Made by a program: the position numbers and the translations under genes | The notes under the pieces: model-generated | What the model saw: the letters and a program-made list of their open reading frames with translations, nothing else | Told to the model about the DNA's origin: nothing | Databases searched by the model: none | Source of the DNA: Gemmatimonadota bacterium | Lineage (GTDB): Bacteria > JBHIER01 > G020348925 | Reading direction: 5' to 3' | Assembly (NCBI GenBank): GCA_020348925.1 | Contig: CP070758.1 | Coordinates: 4,683,224 to 4,716,293, forward strand | Length of the DNA: 33,070 nt | Part shown: positions 26,823-33,070 of the stretch, in pieces | Layout: every line of letters starts with the position of its first letter | How positions within the stretch are numbered: the first letter of the stretch is position 1

Positions 26823-26900
26823 CGCCTTCGTTATCGTTTTCTTAAAACCATAATAAACTTCCTATGCCTTAAAAGATAATAACTTAAAAAAAGTGTCCCT
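26823..26900 (+). repeat. Dispersed repeat, copy C of 3
   Basis: This copy reads ATCGTTTTCTTAAAA, AATAAACTTCCTATGCCTTAAAAG and ends AAAAGTGTCCCT. It is a direct repeat of copy B on the other side of the membrane-protein gene, slightly shorter at its left end. Confidence 0.7.
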
Positions 26901-27170
26901 CAGTTTATATTGTTAGTCGCTCTTTGAATTCCGCTTAAGTATAAGAAACATTATGATAAATGTCAGGAGTTTTTCGGCAAACATTTCGTACAGACTTTCT
27001 AAAGCTGAAAGCTGAAAATCTGAAATGTTAAAAAGTTGAAGCGTATATGCGTGTAAGTGTTGAAGCGTGAATGTGTAGAAGAGTCAAAGAATCAAAAAAT
27101 CTAAAAGTCAAAAAGTTGAAATGTTGAAAAAATCCCCCAATTTTAAAATCCACATGATTCTTATACCATG
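26901..27170. repeat. AT-rich gene-free stretch with short direct repeats
   Basis: No gene is visible. Between 27001 and 27130 short units recur: AAGCTGAAA twice, GTTGAAGCGT at 27035-27044 and 27059-27068, and AAAAAGTTGAA twice. GAAATGTT(A/G)AAAA also occurs twice. It looks like slippage-derived or simple-repeat DNA. Confidence 0.55.
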
Positions 27171-27509
27171 CTATTCCGATATCGCTTTTTTCAGCCTTTT
27201 CGTACAATAGGTGTTTAAGCTTTCCCCCTCATTTAAAGCTTTTACAACCAAAGCTTCATGCAATTCCTTCCCTGTTCTGAGGATGAATTTTCCTGAATAT
27301 CTCTTGCCTGCTGTTGCTTGAGGAAGAGGAATACCATCCTTTTTGTAGATCGCTATCCACTCATCAACAATCCGGCAAAGTTCTTTATAGACTCGAGTCT
27401 CATCATCCCCATGACAGCATTTTCCAATCCAGCCCGGAACCGAACCAACATAACACTGATCTTCTTCGGACCACTCAACAATTTTGAGATATTTATCGCT
27501 TTCTTTCAT
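27171..27509 (-). CDS. hicB: HicB-type antitoxin
   Basis: The 112-residue protein has the HicB layout. A partial RNase-H-like fold comes first (YLKIVEWSEEDQCYVGSVPG, then LCRIVDEWIAIYKKDGIPLP). A C-terminal DNA-binding ribbon-helix-helix/HicB-type segment follows (SGKFILRTGKELHEALVVKA, NEGESLNTYCTKRLKKAI). HicB binds and neutralises HicA and represses the operon. Its ATG overlaps the hicA stop by four bases (ATGA), so the two are translationally coupled. The hicA-then-hicB order is the usual one. Confidence 0.92.
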   Translation of the reverse strand: MKESDKYLKIVEWSEEDQCYVGSVPGWIGKCCHGDDETRVYKELCRIVDEWIAIYKKDGIPLPQATAGKRYSGKFILRTGKELHEALVVKALNEGESLNTYCTKRLKKAISE

Positions 27510-27700
27510 TTTATGGACTCCTCAATTTTCTGATTGACCAGTAACTCCTGATAGGGCTTCGCATCGTCTCCAAGCTTTCCCGATATTGTCAAGACAATGC
27601 CTTTCGGATGTATAAAATTTCGATGATCTCCCTTTCCTCCGCGGTTGATGAAACCAGCGCGTTTAAGATCTTTTATTAATGCTCTTATTTTTCTTGGCAT
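27506..27700 (-). CDS. hicA: HicA-type mRNA interferase toxin
   Basis: The 64-residue protein is a small basic double-stranded-RNA-binding-like fold. It has an N-terminal helix (KIRALIKDLKRAGF), the conserved GGKGDHRNFIHP segment in which His26 is the likely catalytic residue (His31 next to it is also conserved), and a final helix KPYQELLVNQKIEES. HicA toxins cleave mRNA independently of ribosomes and are blocked by HicB. A strong promoter lies directly upstream and the leader is very short, so no SD is seen. The pair appears intact: no frameshift and both key regions present. Confidence 0.92.
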   Translation of the reverse strand: MPRKIRALIKDLKRAGFINRGGKGDHRNFIHPKGIVLTISGKLGDDAKPYQELLVNQKIEESIK

Positions 27701-27705
27701 ATCAA

Positions 27706-27734
27706 ATAATACTACTTTGATACTATAAAGTCAA
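27706..27734 (-). promoter_or_regulatory. hicAB promoter with a probable operator between its boxes
   Basis: On the minus strand TTGACT (27729-27734) and TATTAT (27706-27711) are separated by exactly 17 bases, ending five bases before the hicA start. Between them lies the imperfect palindrome ACTTTGATA-C-TATAAAGT (27714-27731, plus strand), which suits repression by HicB. The transcript would be nearly leaderless. Confidence 0.7.
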
Positions 27735-27862
27735 GTAGAAAATCGATTCGAGTTCGCCATAGGATTTCTATCCCAGAGCTCGGGAATGAGGCGCCTTGGA
27801 TAAGATATTCAAGGTGATCACAGGCGATCGCAGTTAAAAAGGATATCCCATATTCAAATCTA

Positions 27863-28660
27863 TCAACACAATTCTTCTTTGAGAATTTTATAAAACTCTT
27901 CCCTGGCCTGCCGCTCAATCCAGGGCATGTGCCCGCAGTTCTCGAGCAACATAAATCGAAAACCTGTGAGCACGGCGGACAGGGGTTTTCGGACACCTTC
28001 AGCCGGATGGGGATCGTAAATGCCGTGGATCGCCACCACCGGACACCGGATACGCCTTCCGAGTTTCAGAAGTTCGCCACTTCTTCTCAGCTCCGCAGCA
28101 TCGTTCCATACACCCCGATAGACACGGTACCGGACCTCCAGATCTTCGGTTTCGAGAGTCGAAGGATCGAAGGCATCGGCCTTGGTGAACAGCTTCCCGA
28201 GTCGGGCAAAAATTGCGTCTTTGTCTCGTATGGCAGGATCTTTCAAGTTTTCGGTCAGAGAAAGGGCTTCATTCTTTTCATCCTCACTGAGTCGGTTCAA
28301 GCGAATCTCCTGAATTGCAGTGGCATACTTTTCTTTAAAGGGACCGCTTCCGATGAGGATCAACTTTTTAACCAAAGCAGGATAATGAGCCGCACAGAGA
28401 TAACTGAGCCACGCCCCCCAGGAGAATCCAATAACGGTCATAGGGAAATCTCCCTTCTCTTCAAGGACATTCTTTAATTCCTCGATCTGTCCTTGGACCG
28501 AAGTTTCTGTTTGAAGCGGTTCCAAAACACCCCACTCCGAGGAGAGTTCCCGTGCCACCGGGATCATGTGCCCCGGTGCACCCGGTCCACCATGAACGAC
28601 GGCTACGGTAAAAGGTTTTTGTCCATATGTTCTCAAATTTTTCACAGGTGTTTTCAGCAT
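27863..28660 (-). CDS. Alpha/beta hydrolase, proline-iminopeptidase-like
   Basis: The 265-residue protein opens with VVHGGPGAPGHM (residues 21-32), the HGGPG oxyanion motif typical of prolyl aminopeptidase-like hydrolases. The nucleophile elbow IGFSWGAW has Ser80, Asp216 lies in HGIYDPHP, and His244 in NCGHMPW. GRRIRCPVVAIHG is the usual strand before the acid. No signal peptide is present. Family members act as aminopeptidases, esterases or C-C bond hydrolases, so the substrate is uncertain. It lacks a clear SD. It lies upstream of hicAB on the same strand, but the toxin pair has its own promoter. Confidence 0.9.
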   Translation of the reverse strand: MLKTPVKNLRTYGQKPFTVAVVHGGPGAPGHMIPVARELSSEWGVLEPLQTETSVQGQIEELKNVLEEKGDFPMTVIGFSWGAWLSYLCAAHYPALVKKLILIGSGPFKEKYATAIQEIRLNRLSEDEKNEALSLTENLKDPAIRDKDAIFARLGKLFTKADAFDPSTLETEDLEVRYRVYRGVWNDAAELRRSGELLKLGRRIRCPVVAIHGIYDPHPAEGVRKPLSAVLTGFRFMLLENCGHMPWIERQAREEFYKILKEELC

Positions 28661-28755
28661 AAAAACCGATTGAAGGATAGTTGTTCGTTATAGGCGATGT
28701 TCCTCTTTCTCAAAAAGTATACGACTGTCGGAGTTAGGATATCCTATAAAAAGAA

Positions 28756-30072
28756 TTATCCCCGAACTGCCCAGCGAAAAATATTGGTCAGCTTCGGTGG
28801 TGTGCCCTGCATGAGAATGGCCACCCGGAAGATGCGTCCCCCCGCCCAGACAAAAAGAAAGGTAAAAAGCAAAACACCAACCAGACCGACATACGGCTGC
28901 CAGGCCGGTATCATTTCAGGCGTTCCCAGTCGGAGTACCATCAGCGTCGGTGTGAAGAGCGGAATCAGCGACATCCATGTCGAAAAGCCGCTCACCGGTT
29001 CCAGCACGACGGGAAAGTAAATAAACATGGGAACGATGGCCGGTAGTATCGACGGAAAGGTCAGGGATTGAGCATCCTTCGCCTCACTGCACACCGATCC
29101 CAGAGCCGCGGCCATGGCACCGAACATGATGATGGCCATGAGCATATAGGCGAAAAACCAGGGCAGGACATGAAAGGGAATATACTCCTCGAATCCCATC
29201 GAGCGCACAACAAAAATCCCACCGATAACATAAACGGCTGAACTCGTGAGGGAAACACCGACGCCCCCGAGCAATTTCCCCATCATGAATTCGAAGGGCT
29301 TGATCGAGCCGAGCAGCACTTCCGCAATGCGCTGTGTCTTCTCCTCCATGACGGAATGGAGCATCCCCGGGACACTCATCATAATCATCAGAAAAAGAAG
29401 CATCATGAGGATGATGGGAATCAATATGGCTTCGAATTCACTGGCCCGCTTGGCCTCCTGAATATCCCCCGTCGCTTCGTCCACGGTAACGAGACCCAAG
29501 CCATCCACATTCACCCAGTAAAACAGATCTTCGACTTCCGACTCATCAATACCCGCATCCGCCAGTCTCAGCTTGCGCAGATGATTATTGATGGGCCAGG
29601 ACATCCACTGGCGGACGTTGTCCATGGCCGCATTCTTCGCATAATACGAGATGCGGGACGCTTCGCTCTTCTCGCCGGGATGAATCACGTCAGGGCCAAT
29701 TTCGACAAAGGCGTGAAAATCAACGTTCCGTACCCGGTCCGAAAGCTCCAGTCGCTGGGCCCTCGGATCCTCATCATCAGGCTCCACCATTTCGAAATAA
29801 TAAGCCGGCTTGATCTTCTTACCTGTTTCAGCCTGATAGATTTCTTCTTTGTTTCGATGCTCCGCCGCTTCGATCAGAGCTTCCGCTAAAACACCACTCC
29901 GATCGATAATGACGACCGTCTTGTCCTTCGTATCGACCCGGTCCTTCAGAAGGGCGAAGGCGATGAGACTGCCACCCATCACCAAAGGCGCCAGAACGAG
30001 GCCGATGATGAAGCCTTTGGTCCTCACCGCCGCTTTGTATTCCCGCGTCGCGAGTTTTAACGTTTTACGCAT
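28756..30072 (-). CDS. ABC-2-type transporter permease
   Basis: The ATG at 30072 lies one base after the stop of the ATPase gene, with an AGGTGG SD inside that gene, and is preferred to the GTG at 30084. The 438-residue protein has one N-terminal membrane helix (GFIIGLVLAPLVMGGSLIAF). A periplasmic domain of about 160 residues follows, then five or six C-terminal helices (ILIPIILMMLLFLMIMMSVP, VYVIGGIFVVRS, YMLMAIIMFGAMAAALGSV, VGLVGVLLFTFLFVWAGG). The cytoplasmic coupling segment EEKTQRIAEVLLGSIKPFEFMMGK is a hallmark of ABC2_membrane_3/NatB-like permeases. With the ATPase it should form an exporter. Sodium efflux (NatAB) is one known role of the group, but the substrate is not predictable. 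Confidence 0.92.
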   Translation of the reverse strand: MRKTLKLATREYKAAVRTKGFIIGLVLAPLVMGGSLIAFALLKDRVDTKDKTVVIIDRSGVLAEALIEAAEHRNKEEIYQAETGKKIKPAYYFEMVEPDDEDPRAQRLELSDRVRNVDFHAFVEIGPDVIHPGEKSEASRISYYAKNAAMDNVRQWMSWPINNHLRKLRLADAGIDESEVEDLFYWVNVDGLGLVTVDEATGDIQEAKRASEFEAILIPIILMMLLFLMIMMSVPGMLHSVMEEKTQRIAEVLLGSIKPFEFMMGKLLGGVGVSLTSSAVYVIGGIFVVRSMGFEEYIPFHVLPWFFAYMLMAIIMFGAMAAALGSVCSEAKDAQSLTFPSILPAIVPMFIYFPVVLEPVSGFSTWMSLIPLFTPTLMVLRLGTPEMIPAWQPYVGLVGVLLFTFLFVWAGGRIFRVAILMQGTPPKLTNIFRWAVRG

Positions 30073-30073
30073 T

Positions 30074-30976
30074 TCAAGTCCCACCTGCTTCCGGACCGGC
30101 TATCCGAACAAAGATATCGTGCAGCGAAGGTTTGACGATGTCGAAGCTGCTGACGCGGGTCCGGAGCATTATCTCAGAAAGAATTCGATGCGGATCACTC
30201 CCCGCTCTCATGCGCACCTCCTGCATCTGACCGAAGTCGTTCACTTTCTCGACACCAGCAATATCCTGCAGGATACAAGCACCCTTTTCGGCCCGAACGC
30301 GGATGGTATCACTCCCATAGGTATCCTGGATTGAAGACAATGTCCCATCCAGAACCTTATTGCCCTTGAAGATCATGAAAATAAAGTCGCACATCTTTTC
30401 AGCCATGCTCATATCGTGCGTGCTGAATATCACCGTCGCACCTTGGGCCTGGAACTCCAGGATGGCGTCTTTGATGACGTCGGTATTCACCGGATCGAGG
30501 CCTGTAAAAGGCTCGTCCAGTAAAACCAGTTCCGGTTGGCCAACAACAGTAGCGATGAATTGGACTTTCTGGCTCATACCCTTACTGAGGGTCTCAATCT
30601 TTTTGTCGGCCCAATCATTCAGATCCAGTCTTTCCAGCCACTGATCGACTTGTGCACGAACATTCTTTCCGTTCTTGAGCTCACCGAAAAATTGTAAGAG
30701 ATCGCGAACCTTCATCCGTTTGTACAATCCCCGCTCCTCCGGCATGTACCCTATACGGTCTATACCTGGCCGACTGATCGGCTCATCAAATATCCGGATT
30801 TCACCCGAGTCCGGATAGAGAATATTCATAATCATGCGGAGCGTCGTCGTCTTGCCTGAACCGTTGGGACCGATGAATCCATACACGCTGCCTTTCGGTA
30901 CGGAGAGCGTTAAATTATTGACGGCGACGTGTCCGTTAAAACTCTTGATAACATCTTTGAGCTCGATGGCTTTCAT
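30074..30976 (-). CDS. ABC transporter ATP-binding protein, NatA-like
   Basis: The 300-residue protein has all ATPase motifs: Walker A GPNGSGKTT (residues 36-44), signature LSKGMSQK (from 130), Walker B LVLLDEPFTGLD with Asp154/Glu155, and the H-loop STHD with His187. MPEERGLYKRMKVRDLL is characteristic of the NatA/CcmA-type exporter branch. The last ~85 residues form a DUF4162-like C-terminal domain (KPSLHDIFVRIAG). It energises the permease encoded immediately downstream. A GGAAAG SD precedes the ATG. Confidence 0.95.
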   Translation of the reverse strand: MKAIELKDVIKSFNGHVAVNNLTLSVPKGSVYGFIGPNGSGKTTTLRMIMNILYPDSGEIRIFDEPISRPGIDRIGYMPEERGLYKRMKVRDLLQFFGELKNGKNVRAQVDQWLERLDLNDWADKKIETLSKGMSQKVQFIATVVGQPELVLLDEPFTGLDPVNTDVIKDAILEFQAQGATVIFSTHDMSMAEKMCDFIFMIFKGNKVLDGTLSSIQDTYGSDTIRVRAEKGACILQDIAGVEKVNDFGQMQEVRMRAGSDPHRILSEIMLRTRVSSFDIVKPSLHDIFVRIAGPEAGGT

Positions 30977-31178
30977 ACGGTCTTTCCGTTTCGTTTACGC
31001 GTTTTTCTCGGCTGAAATACCAGTAGAACATTTTTCATATCCCCTAATAGTAACAAATTCGACCGGTATTGTTTCAGGGAGTTTATATTTCAACTGGATT
31101 TTATGTATACACAGGAAACCCACAACCTGCAACCGTAGACATAGCAGCCGGATACTTTGTTTACCGTGAGGAGGTGAG

Positions 31179-33070
31179 TCACCGAACGTCATTCTCCGTC
31201 GCCGGTCGAAAGCGGATCGCCTGCCCACCACCCGGTGCCAGGCGGAGGGTGAGCATGGTACCATTATCAACCAGCCTCTCTTCGATCTCAATATCGTAAG
31301 GATTGGTGATCCAATCGGCCAGAGCTCCGTCCCGGTATATCTCGGCCACGTACTTCCTGGCAGGATCGAGAAATTGAAGCGGCGCTTCCAGCACACGGCC
31401 CTCCTCATCGGTGATGCTGCCCAGGTACCAGTCCTCACTGTTGCGGTCCTGCCTGACAACGGTCACGTAGTCACCGATCCGGCTGTGCAGCACCTTCGTG
31501 TTCTGCCAGTCCGTCGGTACGTCCACGATGAACTGGAAGGGCTCGAGGTTGGCCTCGTAGTTTTCGGGCAGGTCGGCGGCCATGTGGAGCGGGCTGTAGA
31601 GCACCACGTACAGGGCCAGTTGCTTAGCCAGGGTGGTATTGACCCGGTTGTCCGGCCGATTCGCCTCCTCAAAATGGAGGTCGAAAATGCCCGGTGTAAA
31701 GTCCATGGGGCCACCAAGGAACCGCGTAAAGGGCAGGATCGTCGTGTGCTCCGGGGGATTGCCGCCGTCCCCGCTCCAGGCGTTGAACTCCTGGCCGCGA
31801 GACCCCTCCCTCGTCATCATATTCGGATACGTGCGCCGGATGCCGGTGTCCTTGATCGGCTCGTGGACATTGAGCATGATGTGATGTTTCGCTGCTTCCT
31901 CGACCGCCTTGCGGTAGTACCTCACCATGAACTGTCCGTGGTGCCACTCCCCCTGTTCCTCACCCTTCTCATCGATGCGTTTGATCTCACGATCGTGGGC
32001 GACGTAGCCGCTCTTCACAATCCGCACTCCTAATCGCTCGTAATACGCATAGGCATCGGTCATCTGCCGATCGTAATTATTTATGCCCCCACCTGTTTCA
32101 TGATGGCCGATCAATTCAACGTTTTTCTCGGAAGCGTATCGGACCACGTCGTTGATGTCAAAATCCTCATGCGGTTCGGTGAACCGGAACTTGTCACTGT
32201 TCTTGATCCAGTCGCCGTCCCAGCCCACGTTCCAGCCCTCGACCAATACGCCGTCGAAGCCATACTTGGCTGCAAAGTCGATATAGCGCTTGGCGTTTTC
32301 CGTGGTCGCCCCGTGTGTGGGGCCAGATCCCCAGGTCGATATGCCCAGATGCATCTCCCACCAGATACCGACGTACTTGCCCGGCTTGATCCAGGAAACA
32401 TCGTCGAGTTTATTGGGTTCGTTCAGATTCAGGATGAGATACGAAGTGATGAGTCCGCCGGGTGTATCGGCGATCTGGATCGTCCGCCAGGGTGTTACCA
32501 TCGGGGCAGACGTTTTGACCCTCACCCCGTCGGACCAGGGGACAAGGTCGGCTTTGAGCGTGCAGTCACCTCTGCGTTCCAGGGTCATACTGGCGAAATC
32601 GGTCAGGGCGGCTTCGTGAAAACTCAAGAACAACCCGTCCTCAGTCTCCATGGTGACCGGCGTGTGTACCGTATCCATGGTGCTGACCGGCGATCGCCGG
32701 TAGAGGTACTCGTACCGGTTCCACCAGTAAGCCGGGATCCACCAGGCTTCGTGATCCCCGGTCAGGGCAAACTCCGTCAGCTCGTCCATGATCTCGAAAT
32801 CCGTAAGCTGCGGCTGCTCGGGAATCTCGTAACGGAAACCGAGACCATCGTCGTAAACTCGAAAGACCACCGTCATCTTCCGGGACGGTTTGGATGGCTC
32901 CACGAGATTGAGCCGAAGCTCGTTGTAGTGATTGCGAATATCCTTCTTCTCCCCCCACGGTTGCGTCCACGTCTCATCGACAGAGTTTGTCTCCTTGGAG
33001 GCGACAACAAAATCATAAGCCAGAGGTGGCTCGTTTTTCAGGATGAAACCGAGCCTGGAAGTCTTGATTA
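31179..33070 (-). CDS. Glycoside hydrolase family 97 (alpha-glucosidase, SusB-like), N-terminus outside window
   Basis: The frame stays open to the window edge. The apparent GTG at 32903 is internal, because the preceding codons encode a conserved GH97 stretch (VDETWTQPWGEKKDIRNHYNEL). Visible parts are the end of the N-terminal beta-super-sandwich (FRVYDDGLGFRYEIPEQ), the TIM barrel (KYVGIWWEMHLG, FDGVLVEGWNVGWDGDW, LIGHHETGG) and a C-terminal beta domain. NVHEPIKDTGIRRTYPNMM and RGQEFNAW supply the Glu residues 24 apart that act in the inverting SusB type. The Glu of GHHETG also points to an inverting alpha-glucosidase rather than a retaining enzyme with Asp there. Such enzymes release glucose from alpha-glucans, usually in the periplasm. 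The downstream ABC genes are probably unrelated. Confidence 0.93.
   Translation of the reverse strand, partial: IKTSRLGFILKNEPPLAYDFVVASKETNSVDETWTQPWGEKKDIRNHYNELRLNLVEPSKPSRKMTVVFRVYDDGLGFRYEIPEQPQLTDFEIMDELTEFALTGDHEAWWIPAYWWNRYEYLYRRSPVSTMDTVHTPVTMETEDGLFLSFHEAALTDFASMTLERRGDCTLKADLVPWSDGVRVKTSAPMVTPWRTIQIADTPGGLITSYLILNLNEPNKLDDVSWIKPGKYVGIWWEMHLGISTWGSGPTHGATTENAKRYIDFAAKYGFDGVLVEGWNVGWDGDWIKNSDKFRFTEPHEDFDINDVVRYASEKNVELIGHHETGGGINNYDRQMTDAYAYYERLGVRIVKSGYVAHDREIKRIDEKGEEQGEWHHGQFMVRYYRKAVEEAAKHHIMLNVHEPIKDTGIRRTYPNMMTREGSRGQEFNAWSGDGGNPPEHTTILPFTRFLGGPMDFTPGIFDLHFEEANRPDNRVNTTLAKQLALYVVLYSPLHMAADLPENYEANLEPFQFIVDVPTDWQNTKVLHSRIGDYVTVVRQDRNSEDWYLGSITDEEGRVLEAPLQFLDPARKYVAEIYRDGALADWITNPYDIEIEERLVDNGTMLTLRLAPGGGQAIRFRPATENDVR

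Noticed and set aside
26115-26900. Integron gene cassette with attC sites
   Set aside because: No convincing RYYYAAC ... GTTRRRY core pair or long imperfect hairpin was found in the repeats, and no integrase is in the window.
27001-27130. CRISPR array
   Set aside because: The repeats are about 10 bases, irregularly spaced and of unequal sequence; no cas genes are nearby.
31374-32033. Plus-strand open frame of 219 codons
   Set aside because: It is antisense to the conserved GH97 catalytic domain, has no SD and no family features.

Overview
The window looks like a chromosomal segment of an uncultured or poorly characterised bacterium of the FCB (Fibrobacterota-Chlorobiota-Bacteroidota) superphylum. 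Three secreted proteins end in a Por-type (type IX secretion, T9SS) C-terminal sorting domain with an NYPNPFN-type entry motif. Dockerin-type calcium repeats and a FISUMP (Fibrobacter succinogenes major paralogous) domain also occur. That combination fits the FCB candidate phyla (KSB1, Latescibacterota, Marinimicrobia, Fibrobacterota and relatives); the exact phylum cannot be fixed from this sequence. No rRNA, tRNA, CRISPR array or phage module was seen.

Layout. 1-3.3 kb: the 3' end of a T9SS cargo gene, a dockerin-FISUMP secreted protein, a DUF5683-like membrane protein and an SPL-type radical SAM protein. 3.3-6.4 kb: a co-oriented chaperone cluster, hsp20-groES-groEL, with a strong terminator after groEL. 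6.5-10.0 kb: a minus-strand run of an HSL-type esterase, an isochorismatase-family hydrolase, rsgA and a DUF3788 protein. 10.4-15.8 kb: a T9SS-exported beta-propeller-like protein, an alpha/beta hydrolase, and a large exported hydrolase with a C-terminal TPR. 16.3-19.1 kb: a plus-strand operon of ECF sigma factor, zinc-type anti-sigma factor (ATGA overlap) and an exported TPR/HEAT protein. 19.2-20.7 kb: an exported class-C beta-lactamase-fold hydrolase.

20.7-27.7 kb is an accessory, repeat-rich zone. It holds an orphan CopG/BrnA-like antitoxin under a palindromic promoter, a small element with 15-bp perfect inverted ends, a 1062-residue T9SS protein carrying both a dockerin pair and a cohesin-like domain, and a gene-free kilobase. 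It also holds a decayed IS30 transposase start, a small membrane protein bracketed by two copies of a three-copy repeat, and a complete hicAB toxin-antitoxin pair. 27.8-33.1 kb: a proline-iminopeptidase-like hydrolase, a two-gene ABC-2 exporter, and a GH97 alpha-glucosidase-type gene cut by the window edge.

The gene content suggests a heterotroph with much exported hydrolase and surface-protein capacity (GH97, several alpha/beta hydrolases, a serine-hydrolase beta-lactamase fold, T9SS cargo with cohesin/dockerin modules). The ECF operon is a candidate for envelope-linked regulation. Several starts were moved from the longest reading frame to an internal codon with a better Shine-Dalgarno (SD) sequence; these are noted per gene.
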